A stretch of DNA of 64,000 nucleotides from Acanthosoma haemorrhoidale (taxonomy: Eukaryota; Arthropoda; Insecta; Hemiptera; Acanthosomatidae). The notes under the pieces were generated by a model. That model saw only the letters and a list, made by a program, of their open reading frames with translations. It had not been told where the DNA came from and searched no databases. The position numbers and the translations under genes are program-made. The stretch is from positions 47,505,754-47,569,753 of the forward strand of contig OV884011.1 of the NCBI GenBank assembly GCA_930367205.1, in the 5' to 3' direction. Of this stretch, positions 50,141 through 61,813 are shown piece after piece (positions within the stretch are counted from its first letter, which is position 1; every line of letters begins with the position of its first letter).

Positions 50141-51953
50141 AGCTCCGGTGAAGCCCAGAAAGCCCCGGTCTCTCCTACTTAAAATTTTCACTGCATTGTC
50201 TTTAACAGGATTGTAATTTTTCATAGGGTAGGTCCATTTATTGCTGAAATAATAATTATGGCCTTCATAACATGCAATTAAAGTAATTGCCTTATTGTAA
50301 GGGCGTCCAAAAGTGGAAAGACGTAAAGAGTTTTGTGATTGACTATTCTATGGAAACATATAACCTGAATGAAACTGGACGAAACAGATTTTCAGGTTAT
50401 TATTTTTTTACAGCGTACGAGGAGTAGAACTTCAAAATAAGAGTGAAATTATGTGTATGACGACGATTGTACATCATCGAGCCTTGATAAGAGGGAGTTT
50501 GAGTAAACATAAAATAAAATAATTAGAATTGTTTAGTTTGATTTAAAATTTTGTTTACTTGAAATTATTGTTTTAAGCTAATAAAACACACACTTTCTTA
50601 CTATTGAAGCAGCCATTGTATCCCTCATGGAACTATGATGGATTGTTTTTTTTATTTTTATTTAATTTATCAAAGGGAATTCTATCAGGTCTTTTTTTTT
50701 TTTCAGGAAAGGGTGATGAACTTTGAGTAAACATATATATGATTAACTTTGAAGATTCGATGTGGATGAGAGATATGTATTTTTCCCTTTATGATAGAGA
50801 TGGGCGTCGGTGAAGTGGCCAGAGAGACGAAAGTCAATAAAGCCAGTTTGATTGGAGATCTTTTTTTTCGGCTTTGGATAAAGGATGGTTATCATTGGCC
50901 GGTAATACTAAGTGGACGACCCCTCCCCCCCCCTACTGCTAATGGCTATACAGATCTATCGGATTTACATCACAAAGCCACCCGGATCTCGTCCAGATCC
51001 TCCTTCGATTTTCCTCAACGAATCCGTCGATCAGCTATTAGGACTCAAAGTGTTAGTGTTCAGAGGGCGCATAATCGAGAGTCAGTATTTCAATATTGTT
51101 TATCCCAAAGGGAGAGGCTCAACGTTCCTCAGATTCATTTCTTGGGAGTATTTGACGGTATCGGTTAAACCTTGATAATAGATTGCGATTTCGGTGGCTT
51201 GAACAATCATATCCAGTTGCTACAGCATGAGAAAACATAGACACATTTGAAGCTTCCAAAATAAATGACCAAAATACACATTTCAATCAGGCCACTTAAC
51301 TAACTTTAATTAAATGTGAAAACAATACAAATAATTGAAATTAAGTTAATATCAATAATTTTGAAAATTGACGTAGAATCGACAAAAGACTTACTGTTCT
51401 GAATTTTTCCATAGTTAGGGAAACGTTTAAAAGTCTTTTAGAGACATTCTAAGAAATAATGTTTTGCGAGGTAAGAAGAGTATTCGCCTATTTAATATGT
51501 CCCGTCCGATGTTTTCATATTGATGTTTTAATTTTTTTTCGTTCAAATACATAATCATGACTTTAGAGTGACTTAAACCTATAAAATTGCAAAGATTACC
51601 GGAATTCTATAGCCTTTAGTGTGGCCAGTCAGGCGCTCTCTGTATACAGTACCCGCAGAGCGCTGCTGCGTGTCTGGATGGGTAGTACCTATAGCCCCGT
51701 AAAGAATATTTTACTGTCCGAAGAGGAAAAGAAGTGATTAGTCCTTAACCACTACGCTGTATTCACGCATGAATTCCTTAATTATAACACTCTATCATAG
51801 TGCTCAAGGCCATGAAGTTAGGTTAGGTATGAATCAAGGAACCGATTCCCAGGTACTATAATATCAATATTTTCACTATTAAATCGATGTTTGAATTAAT
51901 CGTTAAATGACTACTTTTTTGCACATTGAATAATAAATAAATTGTATTTTAAA
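50141..51953. other. Intron-like DNA with GC-richer block
   Basis: A 125-codon plus-strand frame at 50791-51168 spans a GC-richer block with a C-run; its Arg/Ser-rich sequence has no motif I know. A polypyrimidine tract ending CAG at 50706 precedes it but the frame after that acceptor closes within eight codons. Confidence 0.35.
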
Positions 51954-53441
51954 AGATTGGTTCATTTTTTTTTATGAATAAATAGGTATTTTTTTTCAAT
52001 TAAAAATGTCAATATAGAGGATAGTACCCATAATCTTTAATTCAATTAAAGAACTGTCGTTTCCAATGTTTACTTTCCATGGAATTAAAAATGTTTATTC
52101 AGTGTCATTTGCGTTCTGGTGCAGCACATTTCGTAGTTCTCGGCTTTTTCATTTTTTAATACGGTCGATATTTTAATTTTCTCAATTTTAAGTTTAAAAA
52201 TGCCTCTTCGTGCTGAGGATTTTGCACGTGGTGTTGTACTTATTGATGGTGGACGTTCCATTAGATATGCAGCTAATGCCATCGGAGTTCGCTATGAAAC
52301 TCTACGAGACGCCGTCAGGCGTTTTCGAGAAACTGGGTCTTACCATAGAAGGGTCGGTTCTGGACGGCCTAAAGCAACAGAACCACAGGATGGCCGGTTT
52401 CTTACTTTAAGAATTTTACGAAACCGGCACCTTAACGTTGTTCAAGTGATTCATCAGCTCCAAGAAGTTCGAGGTGTGCAAATTTGTGAACGTACTGCTC
52501 GGAGAAAATTAAATGAGAATGGACTAATGGCTTTTCGCCCAGTAAGAGGACCAGAATTGACCAGAACTCACTGAGTTACACGGCTTGCTTTTGCTCGAGA
52601 ACACAGTCATTGGAATATGGACGAATGGTGTGCTTTACTTTTTTTTACAGATGAATCTAGATTTGCTCTACGATCTCCAGACGGATGTGAAAGGGTGTGG
52701 AGAAGAAGAAATGAAAGGTATGCAGCCTGAAATTTCACCCAGAGCCCACTTTTTCAACGTGGTTCCTTAATGGGGTGGGCTGGGATTTCGATGGAGTGCC
52801 GCACAGAATTGGTAGTTGTTCGTGGAGGGTCTTTGACGGCCACTCGCTATGTAGATGAGATTTTGGAACCTCATGTGTTGCCTATCCTCATCGAAATCAG
52901 CGATCATTCATTTCTAATGCGCGATAATGCATGTCCACATGTCGCTCGCATAGTACAGACGGTCCTTCATCAGCACAACATTGAGGTCTTAGCCGGGCCA
53001 GCTCGTTCTCCAGATTTGAACCATATCGAGCATTTATGGGATAACCTCGGAAGACGAATAAGAGCGCGTTCAACACTTCCTGATACACTGCAGGACCTTG
53101 AAAGGGATCTTCGGGAAGAATGGGCTAACCTCTAGCAAAGGGACATTTCTCGACTGGTGGAAAGTATGCTGAGGCCTCTTCAAGGAGGTAAGTGGAGGAA
53201 ATACGCGCTATTAAATGATCCTGTCAGTAATTTCTTTTAGTATAAAAATGGTTATTTTTCAATTTTTTTTCATGTTTCTTAGCAGTTCACATTTTAATTT
53301 TAACTATTTAAACAAAGACTCATTTAATAAACGTTAAAAACCTTATTAAAGGTAAAAAAGATTTTATAAATTCAATAAATAATAACTATTATATACAAAT
53401 ACAAATTTTTGCAAGTGGGTGGAATGTTTTGCCTGTCGGTG
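51954..53441 (+). mobile_element. Tc1-type (DD34E) transposon, copy 2, left terminal repeat missing
   Basis: Same family and orientation as 33632-35162. Similarity begins around 51954, inside the left subterminal region, so the left inverted repeat and roughly the first 65-70 bp are lost. The right end is recognisable (GTGGGTGGAAT...CCTGTCGGTG, ending 53441) but has several substitutions relative to copy 1. No TA is visible immediately right of it (TTTATA follows). With only one terminal repeat it cannot be mobilised even in trans. Confidence 0.9.
52200..53214 (+). pseudogene. Tc1 transposase pseudogene, copy 2 (better preserved)
   Basis: One reading frame runs almost the full length but is broken by three nonsense codons: TGA at 52572 (after ELTRTH), TGA at 52728 (after RRNERYAA) and TAG near 53133 (after REEWANL). 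All three catalytic residues are present: Asp in FTDESRF, Asp in MRDNACPHVA, Glu in IEHLWDNLGRRIRA. I count 34 residues between the second Asp and the Glu, which defines DD34E, the classic Tc1 signature. The N-terminal MPLRAEDFARGVVLI segment is the DNA-binding helix-turn-helix; SGRPKATEP is the GRPR-like hinge. A short deletion near the C-terminus also separates it from copy 1. The two copies differ in stop positions, so they decayed independently after insertion. Confidence 0.92.
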
Positions 53442-55155
53442 TTTATAAACTTTACACTGAGTGATATATTCCTATTAAACTATTTCGTTTCATTTTATTA
53501 ATCCCTACGATTTAAATCCGCCTTTAAACAAACACAAATTATTTACAAAGCTCAAATGTTATGTGATAAATGGCTGATAAAACTAGCTTGGGTCTATTTC
53601 TACGCGATTTCTTTTTTAGGCTCCTAAGACATATTTTTTAGAAATGTCATGGAATTTCTTTTTGTATGCTTGTGCTTAATGTCTGCTTAACGAAGGAATA
53701 AATAAAAAATATTTAATCTAAGAAAGCCTTTGAGAAATGAGTAGAGAAACGATAAATGTTAGAAAGATGAGGGTTATTATTATATAGAATTTATAATATT
53801 CTGATTTATTATATCGTTTCTACGACGGCTGCTATGGTAAAATACAAGCGCAAATGCTCATTATAATCAATGTTTCTACGTTTCATATTTAAGATAAATC
53901 TGTTTTTAGACTCTATAAGTCTAGAATTCTAAAAGCAGTTTTAGGCATACTATTAATATTGATTTAGCATTTGTTTTGGATCTTCTTAAGCTCAAAGTAT
54001 TAGGTTAAACACCCAAGATATTAGTTGTAGTGAAGCATGGTTTAGGTCGTAAAATGGCTTTTTAGGTTAATATTATGAGACGGGATGGAAGAATAGGCAA
54101 AAATAGGAGAACCTTAGCTGTACAGCAACCGCTGCGGATCGTTTTGAATTCATTAATAAACAAATGTTTTTTTTTACTGTGCAGTTGGAAGTGGAGTGGC
54201 TAAATGAAGGTGCCCTAATGTCTTCTTAGCGGCTCTCACTGGATAATTTTTTTGTTCTTCTTAATTTACTGCACCCCTTAATTATTCACTGTTTTCTCAG
54301 GACTGTTGTAGAATCCTAATTAGCCGGTAGGCCTAATCAGGCCCAGAGGAGCAGGGCAAAATGGGACAAGCGCGAAATCACAGGTCAACTCCATTATTAA
54401 ATTTTACCGAAAGGCCAATTAAGATGGGATTGTTTGCTTTGTGAAGTTTGCTGTTAAACTTCGACACAAGTCCTAACCTCGCGAAGATTTCGCTCAACAG
54501 AACAGTTGAAAAACGGAACAAGGAAACTCAGGTATATTTAAAAATCTACTTGTTAGTAGTGAACTGCATTGCTTTAAATATGCTACACTCTTGGACTGAC
54601 TAACGCTTGGATGACTAGATACTAGGAGATAAATGTACATCTAAATAACGATAGCAAAAATGACCTATCAATTTGACTGATGGTTTATTTTAAGGATATT
54701 TTTAAAGATTTCTGATTATTTGTAGCCTTACAATTTCATGGAGGTGATTTTAGACATTATAAATGGTATCTTTTTCTTTTTTTCTAGCTGTTTGTTTTTG
54801 GTAATGAGAAATGACAAATTATTTGGTATTAAAAGGCTAAAATAAAAAAAAACGACGAATTTATGCTTATCAACGAAATATAATAATTATTTTGTTCTAT
54901 TAGTCCTGAATAACGATTTTTTTTAAGATGTGATAATTTGGATAGTATTGTTTAATGACATTGTTTTTTTACGTGCATATAGCGATACATTTCTTGCACT
55001 GCACAGGTTTTTTGAGTGTTGTAAATGCTATTTGGTTTTCAACAATTTTGACGCAGAAAAAGATGTCTTGTGCCAAAATATTAATAATTCTAAATAATAA
55101 TTAGACCAATACCACAATAAATGTGTCTCAATTAGTCTTCTCGTTAATCATTCCC
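53442..55155. other. AT-rich intron-like DNA
   Basis: Nothing recognisable between Tc1 copy 2 and the Jockey insertion. Confidence 0.5.
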
Positions 55156-55167
55156 AGAGTTGACGTA

Positions 55168-56011
55168 CTACACTTTGATCTTAGCCAATACGCCGAGAAG
55201 CGATACCTCTCCTCTCTGTCTACCAGGGATAACTCCTTGTGGAATGTAACCAAAAAAATCCTAAAGTATCAACCTGTTTCACATCCACTCCGTCGTGATG
55301 ATGGGTCCTGGGCGGCCTCGGATGGGGATAGGTCGGAGGAATTTGCTCTGCATCTTACCCATACTTTCACACCTCACCTTTCTCATCAAAGCCATACTCA
55401 CAGCACAACTGTGGAAGATTTCCTCAATTCACCTATTCCTCTCTCTCTTCCACCAAAAGCCGTTAATCCCTCTGAGGTCAAATACCTTCTGAAAAACTTA
55501 CCTTACCGAAAATCCCCTGGATATGATCTCCTTACTCCTCTAATTCTCAAACAGCTTCCTCCTAAAGCCATGATCTTCCTAACCTATATATATAATTGCA
55601 TTATCCGAACGACGCACAAGAACGAAACAGACGCTTTGGACAACTGTACAGACTACTTCAAAGGACATCCCACCTCTCAATAGAAAATAAACTACTAATC
55701 TACAAAGTTATACTTAAACCAATCTGGACATACGGAATATGAATATGCTATGGGGGACAGCAAAAAAGTCGAGCATCCAATCCAAAGTCCTAAGAACAAT
55801 AGTAAATGCCCCTTATTATTTCAGCAACAAAACCCTTCATAACGATCTTAATATACCCTACATTCTAGAACTCATCCCTTCCAAGTTTATGAAATTCCAC
55901 AGTAGCCTTTCCAACCACCCTAATCCTGTAGCACAGTCATTGCACTGCGCCACTCATCCCTATAATCCTCCTCGGAGACTGAAACGGCAGTGGCCTCGTG
56001 ACCTACTATAA
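55168..56011 (+). pseudogene. Jockey ORF2 (reverse transcriptase) relic
   Basis: The open frame from 55123 begins in flanking DNA; the LINE part starts at codon 16. The first segment has RDNSLWNVTKKILK, then NPSEVKYLLKNLPYRKSPGYD, the conserved block at the start of Jockey RT, and LTYIYNCIIR. Near 55612 the sequence jumps from the thumb-proximal RT start to a much later region, deleting the catalytic palm with the FADD box, and the frame shifts. A second frame (55739-56011) then reads LWGTAKKSSIQSKVLRTIVN and SNKTLHNDLNIP, the conserved C-terminal region, and stops at PRDLL. In the intact element this enzyme carries out target-primed reverse transcription; here it cannot work. Confidence 0.9.
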
Positions 56012-56194
56012 ACGCGTGACAGTGGGAGTCCTGGCAATGGCCAGTTTCTCCAATCATGTCCTATTGTATGAATGAGCGAATGAATGATGCTGTAAATATG
56101 GTATGAATGAGATCATTTATCTGTATTATTATTGCCTTATAAAAGGCAGATTGTAATTATTGCACAATAAAGATTGTTATTAATAAAAAAAAAA
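55168..56194 (+). mobile_element. Jockey-clade LINE, 5'-truncated and internally deleted, with target duplication
   Basis: The element is bracketed by a 12 bp direct repeat, AGAGTTGACGTA, at 55156-55167 and 56195-56206, which fixes both ends. It starts mid-ORF2 and ends in a short A-run after an AATAAAG-containing 3' UTR. The left part encodes the N-terminal part of Jockey reverse transcriptase and the right part its C-terminal tail; the central palm is missing. Three other copies of the same 3' end are at 36274-36973, 39756-40043 and 58285-58473. Confidence 0.92.
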
Positions 56195-56960
56195 AGAGTT
56201 GACGTAATTAGTATTCACTGACTACAGCCCAATCTGTGTACTGGTGACGGGCATTTTCTTGTTCATATTTTTCTCTCACATTCCGATAAATTTTTCGTAT
56301 CTCCACGATTGCTACATACATCTTTTTACATTATAAAGTAGTTGAGTTTATAACAAAGTCATCATTAAATTATTATACGTTTTTCACGGTCCATATTGGA
56401 AGGATCCACCACGCAAACTAAGACATCATCTGTTCGACATTTAAGGCTTCGTGAACTCAACAAGTCGCAATATTAAATTTCCCAGGAGATATTAATATTA
56501 CTGGCTAGAATGTGACGCAAACACACGGAGCCAACACACAGAATCAGCTATAATTAAAGTATTAATTAAGTTAATTAAATTTTCCAGGATGTATACTTAA
56601 TAACGATGTAAAGCTGGTAACTTCCCCAGCAGGTCTTGACGTCAGTTTTGTCCGAGCCGCTTATAAATTTTTGGATTGGATAATGAAAGTGTCCAGGTGG
56701 AATGCCAAGTATCTCTCCTAGATGTCTTAGTCAATATATATGATGTTTTTAGTAAGTCGTTGTTAGTAATGCATCGGCAAATGGTTGTGTGATGTAGCGT
56801 AGTATAAATAATACTCAATACTAAATAATATAAACAATGATTGAGTAGCTTTGTATAGTCAGTATGATCGATAAGTCCTGAGTCATTGAAACATATTTAT
56901 CCATGTTTTATCTAAAAGCCATCCAATAATGTTTTTTAGATTAGTCACATCAAAGTCTAT

Positions 56961-57048
56961 GGTAGCTGATGGGGTTTGTCACGGTATAATTCATGGTAGC
57001 TAACGGTGTATGTTACAGTAAAGTGCGTGGTAGCTGACGGTTTTTGCC
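56961..57048 (+). repeat. Minisatellite, 34 bp unit, about 2.6 copies
   Basis: Units start GGTAGCTGATGG (56961), GGTAGCTAACGG (56995) and GGTAGCTGACGG (57029), exactly 34 bp apart, with diverged interiors. Confidence 0.8.
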
Positions 57049-57479
57049 TGAAGGATTAGTTGGGTATTGAAATGTATTGGTGAACAAGTTTCGTAGTGGA
57101 GGGTGAAAGCGACGTGTGAGAATTTATTAGCTGGTTTTTGATTTGGATTAAGTAAATAACGTCCAATTTTGTCTTCCTGCGTACTTTTGGCTACCCGTCA
57201 CAATTTAATGTATTTTACATATGTTAATCAGCAAAGTCAGACACCACTGTCATTAACGACATTCTGACCTCTTAAAATTGACTGTATAGGCTGCTGAAAG
57301 TGCTTGTGAAATACAAATGAAAAAAAACTTATGGAATGTCAAAATTGGATGTTATATACCAATGAATTCAATTAGTAATTCGTGAATTTGAGACAAATTT
57401 GGTGTTGCCTATGCAAGCCTGATCTCATTTTCTAGATGAATAGCTTGTTCCAGCGTGACACAAGCAATAAAGGATAGGT

Positions 57480-57740
57480 GACACTGTATATTATAATCTA
57501 TCCCAATATATAGGAAGGGTGCTAGACCATAGCCTACATGCCAGAAGCACCGTAGGCGCTAAGCCACCGTGGAATGCCGGCCATGAAACTGGAAATGACA
57601 ACAATTCAGTCGAGCGGAATGCTCTAGGCCCTTTGGGAGCTAGGGCCGCCCCCAAAGGACCAACAGCGAAGGCCAAAGGATCCGAGGATCGGATAACACC
57701 TGCCGAAGCAGCCACTTATAGTACTTACCTTCAAAGCAGT
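57480..57740. other. GC-richer block with overlapping open frames
   Basis: Plus (57519-57839) and minus (57491-57715) frames overlap across an imperfect palindrome CCCTTTGGGAGCTAGGGCCG / CCCCCAAAGG. A consensus donor AG-GTAAGT reads on the minus strand at 57729-57724, but the frames upstream of it close quickly. Ala/Pro-rich products, unassigned. Confidence 0.3.
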
Positions 57741-58284
57741 CGACTCATACAAAGGTGCCTTTGTACCTTACAAACACGACGAATGTTTTCATACTTCAAA
57801 ACCGATGAAACCACGAAACAAAAACGTTTTAGCTTGTGATTGGATGATAAATGCTATACTATACTATCCTAAGATTCAATAGCCTCATTTGTTTTTCAGT
57901 TGACAATTTTTTATTTTAGCCATTATGATCTAAATTGTATTTTCTGAAATTATAAACGAAATAATCATCAGTTGAAAATTACATATACAAAATCGGGCTA
58001 TAATTAAGAAATTTCGCGTGAGTTTCTTAAATAATTACTCTGAAGAAAGAAACTATTTTTATTATTTACTGAGAAAATACTGTTATTTGTGAAACTAATT
58101 GTTTCACAGAAAATTATCATTCAAATAAATAAATAAAATAGGGCATACGCGATTTATATAACGGCTCTGTGCTTAAGGACACCTTTAAATCGCTTTTTCT
58201 TTTACCGTCTTCTCTCAAACATTATTTAGTGATTGTGAATATTAAATTGACGTATAGCGATTCTGAGCTGCAATACTTAATAAT

Positions 58285-58473
58285 TCGTGACCTGCTATAA
58301 TCGCGTGACAGTGGGAGTCCTGGCAATGGCCAGTTTCTCCAATCATGTCCTATTGTATGAATGAGTGAGTGAATGATGACTGTAAATATGGTATGAATGA
58401 GATCATTTATCTGTATTATTATTGCCTTATAAAAGGCAGATTGTAATTATTGCACAATAAAGTAATGTTAATG
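58285..58473 (+). mobile_element. Jockey LINE 3' UTR fragment
   Basis: A 189 bp copy starting a few codons before the ORF2 stop (CGTGACCTGCTATAA) and running through the 3' UTR. It is flanked by the 11 bp repeat TACTTAATAAT (58274-58284 and 58474-58484). After CACAATAAAG the tail reads TAATGTTAATG, not poly(A). Confidence 0.88.
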
Positions 58474-58484
58474 TACTTAATAAT

Positions 58485-60053
58485 GTTTCGGTCACTGAAA
58501 ATTATTTTTTTAGAAAAAACAGTAATTAATGCAAATACCTGATATTAGCTAAAAATGGGAGTTAAAATGGGCCCAAACGAAATTAATTGTGTTTATTGTT
58601 GTTGGCTTTAATGTACGGAATATTCTCAAAGTTCCTTAATATTGACTGCCGCAAAGTAGTATGTAGAGGCTCAATAAAACTTAAACCTATGAGGTAGGTC
58701 TTTTCATGCACTTTTTGTTATTTTACCTTAACCAACCATACATGACCTGAGGCGAAGATTATGCTGAAAAAATAGGAGTAATCTATACGTTTTTGAAAGA
58801 GAAGCCTCTTCTTTTTGGCTTGGTAAGACAAAAAAGAATATATTTTGAAAATTTATAAATAAGATTATGTCAATACCGTGAAAGCGTTATCTAGTTTGCC
58901 TTCTTCTATTATCTAACTAAAAGAAGTGAAAAAAACAACAAAGAAGACAGATGAAGAACATCTTAGAAGACAACCATTTATTTTTAGCGTGGCATGCTTC
59001 TGGATACACACGGCCTTCATTCTCACTCGTACAAAGGCTTGTTTTAAATGTTAATGGAGTAGTCAGTAAAAACATAGGGGGATCTGATTCCTCACATGAT
59101 GTCTTTTCCTCATGAGTTTTAAACACACCCATTTCTAGCTGTCTGACATACAGCGGTTTTAACCGTACAGATTATAGCCATGGTTTTTCAGGCGGTTTGT
59201 CGTCCTATGTATTTTTACTACCCAAATAAACCAGACAGCACCACAGGGCACAGTACAGCACCACAGGACACAGTACAGCACCACAGGACACAGTACAGCA
59301 CCAGTGGACTCAAATGACCAGTTAATTTGACCAAGAAAGCATCAGCAAAATTTATACATTCCTTGAGTGCCTCTGTGCAGTGTGCGGTTTGTCACTACAA
59401 TCGTGGTGAGTTTTTTCGGAAATCCATATATGTGCTTTATATGTTTCTGTTGTAAGAAGTCTTTAGTGACTGTTAAGTAAATCCTACAGTAGATTGAGCA
59501 TACATAAGTTGATTGTTGATTCATCCCTGGGAACAGAGTAAACGACGAAGTTAATTGTCTACTATTCGTAATGATTTTACCGTATTTTTGTGGCATTCTC
59601 CATTATATATCTCATTGATAAAAGAGATTTATATGATTTTGAGGAATTAGGAAGCCGTGTAGCAGTGTATTTGTGTTTGGAGAGAATAACTGTGACATCA
59701 GCATAAGTGACAGTAAGGGTTTGGGAGAGTGAGGTATATTGTGGCTGTAAATAATGTCATCAAACTATGATTTCAGAATAAATAGCAGGTTAGTGGTAAA
59801 ATATTAAGTCTTGTATACCGAATGCGGTCAAGAGGTTGTTGAAAATCGAGAAATTCTTCCACACCACATCACTTTTTTTTTGCTGTTCACAATTCGCTGT
59901 TTTTTTTCCTAAAAAGGCGATTTTTTGTGACTAAGATAGTTTAAGATATTTCATTTCGTTAATATGTTTAAATAAATCGATCTGAACGTATACATCTCTC
60001 AAAGTTGTTCCTTCACATTATCATATATATATATATGTATAAATATACATATA
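58485..60053. other. AT-rich DNA
   Basis: Only the minisatellite at 59235 and an (AT)n tract at about 60022-60050 stand out. Confidence 0.5.
59235..59303 (+). repeat. Minisatellite, 20 bp unit, about 3.5 copies
   Basis: The unit ACAGCACCACAGGACACAGT repeats at 59235, 59255 and 59275 and breaks off at 59303. The first unit has one G for A. Near-identity suggests recent expansion. Confidence 0.95.
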
Positions 60054-60880
60054 GTGGACCCTCGCTATAACACGGGTCAAACGGAAATGAAATCAACCAA
60101 GTTATCGTGGTACCCGCGCTATAGTGAGGTCAGTATAAACTATTTGAAGAACTATAAACAGACTTATATATATTTGTAATGAAAAAAGCTTTATTAAAAT
60201 AATATGTTATATACAACAATAATACATAATAAAAAAATCCCGAAAAAATAAGAAAAGTTTATCTATCGATATGAACAAGTATGTCTTTCTTAATTGTTAT
60301 TTTTTCTTAAAATGGTCATTTATTTTAAGTTGCTTTCAGCCTTTTTGCTTTTCCTTTAAGGGAAGCAACTTGCAGCAACTTTACGGGCTCGATAGACGAT
60401 TTATAGCCCTCCATTCAAGCCAATAAGACGTCGATTGCAGCTAATACTACGTTGGTGGTAGGCATTTTTGTATGTCCAATATCCTCTTCACTGTATTCCT
60501 CTTCAGTTGGGTGTTCGACAGGTACCACAGGGTTTGCCATATCCGTGTCGTGCGACGTTTCATAAGAGTCCATCTTTCTCCATCCAGGTTCACCAACTCT
60601 CCACATTAAATTCAATTTAGCGTTAACTTTATTGTTGTGAACATGCCCCCGAAACAAAAATCATCAAATATGAAATCTAAGTTCAACATGACAAAAGATG
60701 AGAAAGTGGGATGAAAAATAAAGATGTGGCAAAAGTACAAAATCACACGTAGGTAAGGTGTCAACAATCGTTATCCCGTTATATAAAAAAATAATGTGTT
60801 GTCATTTTACTGTTAGACTAATCAGAGATCGGGTCCTCGTTATATTCTCTGAATCCACGTTATAACGTGTTATAAACATA
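60054..60880 (-). mobile_element. Tigger/pogo-like DNA transposon relic
   Basis: The left end, next to a TA at 60052-60053, starts GTGGACCCTCGCTATAACAC, the form typical of pogo/Tigger terminal repeats, and a related CCGCGCTATAGTGAGGTC motif follows about 60 bp in. Near 60831 there is a similar GGGTCCTCGTTATA and then CACGTTATAACG, so the other end is probably close, but in the orientation visible the match is not a clean inverted repeat. The inside holds the C-terminal part of a transposase-like frame on the minus strand. At under 1 kb it is a heavily deleted copy; full elements are about 2-3 kb. Confidence 0.6.
60325..60657 (-). pseudogene. C-terminal fragment of a Tigger-like transposase
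   Basis: The minus-strand frame from 60657 reads NAKLNLMWRVGEPGW, an acidic EEEYSEEDIGH stretch and MPTTNVVLAAIDVLLA, then a TGA at a position where Trp would fit, and continues in the same frame MEGYKSSIEPVKLLQVASLK to a TAA at 60325. The pattern (A-x-x-AIxxLLxxxE, then an LLxxxxLK helix) is the usual C-terminal tail of Tigger/jerky transposases, after the DDE domain. No catalytic residue lies in this piece. Assignment rests mainly on the terminal motif at 60054. Confidence 0.5.
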
Positions 60881-61194
60881 TAAATTATACACATACATAT
60901 ATGTAAGTTTGAACGTTACCGCCAAACTTCGGCACATATGCTAGATGTCCACAGCTAGACAGAGCTCGCTAGTACCGAATGATGTTTCCAGTTGTAACCT
61001 CCTGAATATGGGTAGTCTTGTTAAGACAATGGTCAAAGCTTATTATCGACAATTGTATTGATTCAGGTTAGTTATAAGTTTTATTTGTTTTTGTAATATT
61101 TGTAGCGCTAGCTAATGAGTACATATGTTTAATATTACAGTTCTAAACTACATCTGCAAGTGTTCGATTTATAACCTGAGAACCTCCACCTCCT

Positions 61195-61600
61195 TTAAGT
61201 TTCTGAATTCGAATGGTCATTGGCTTGCCATATGGTTTGAAGTCTGCTCCGGCTATATTCCAAAGAGTCTTGTCAAGTGTGATTAGAAGAAATAACCTAG
61301 ATAAGTTTGCTGTAAACTACATAGACGATGTATTGATTCATTCGAAGAATTATGAGGACCATGTAAAACATGTAGAATTAGTGTTAAAAGCACTACAGGA
61401 ACAAGGATTTAAATTAAATGAATCAAAGTGTCAGTTTGCACCAAACAAGATAACTTATCTGGGTCATGAAATAGGAAATAATTATGTAAAACCAATGAAT
61501 GACAATCTCACAGCTATTAAAAAGTTTCCTGTACCTCAAACAAAGAAACAGGTTAGACAATTTTTAGGTAAAATAAAAAAAAATTCGAAACTATATATAC
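61195..61600 (+). pseudogene. Gypsy (Ty3-type) reverse transcriptase fragment
   Basis: The open frame from 61213 reads MVIGLPYGLKSAPAIFQRVL (the LPFGLKNAP block of LTR-retrotransposon RT), then YIDDVLIHS with the two catalytic Asp, HVELVLKALQEQGFKLN, CQFAPNKITYLGHEI and TKKQVRQFLG, all in the order of Ty3/Gypsy RT domains 5-7. It ends abruptly in AT-rich sequence after FLG. Upstream, the residues before MVIG are out of frame by one base (GAATTC then GA-ATG), so the gene is truncated and frameshifted. No LTR, RNase H, integrase or gag was found nearby. Only about 130 codons remain of a polyprotein that normally exceeds 1,000. Confidence 0.88.
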
Positions 61601-61813
61601 ATATATATAAATAATAAATGCCGAACTTTTCTACAATTACAAAAATAGTATACAGCTTAGATAGCAGAGGAAAAATATAGCCGAAATATGCAATTGTTCG
61701 CGCTGTAAACATTATATTTTTGAATATCTTCAAAACCCTTTTCCCGTTTACGTTTTCGGCGCTTCCTAAGAAAAATCTAACTTAATAACTTATTATTAAC
61801 CAATTAATATAAT

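Noticed and set aside
50680..50725. Strong polypyrimidine tract and CAG acceptor
   Set aside because: The following frame stops after eight codons and no partner exon exists.
50791..51168. 125-codon open frame on the plus strand
   Set aside because: No motif or family resemblance, interrupted by a C-run, overlapping frames of similar quality; likely chance in a GC-richer block.
57491..57839. Pair of Ala/Pro-rich frames and a consensus donor on the minus strand
   Set aside because: The donor motif is expected by chance about once or twice in a window this size, and upstream frames close within a few dozen codons.
60020..60052. AT-dinucleotide palindrome
   Set aside because: Simple microsatellite.
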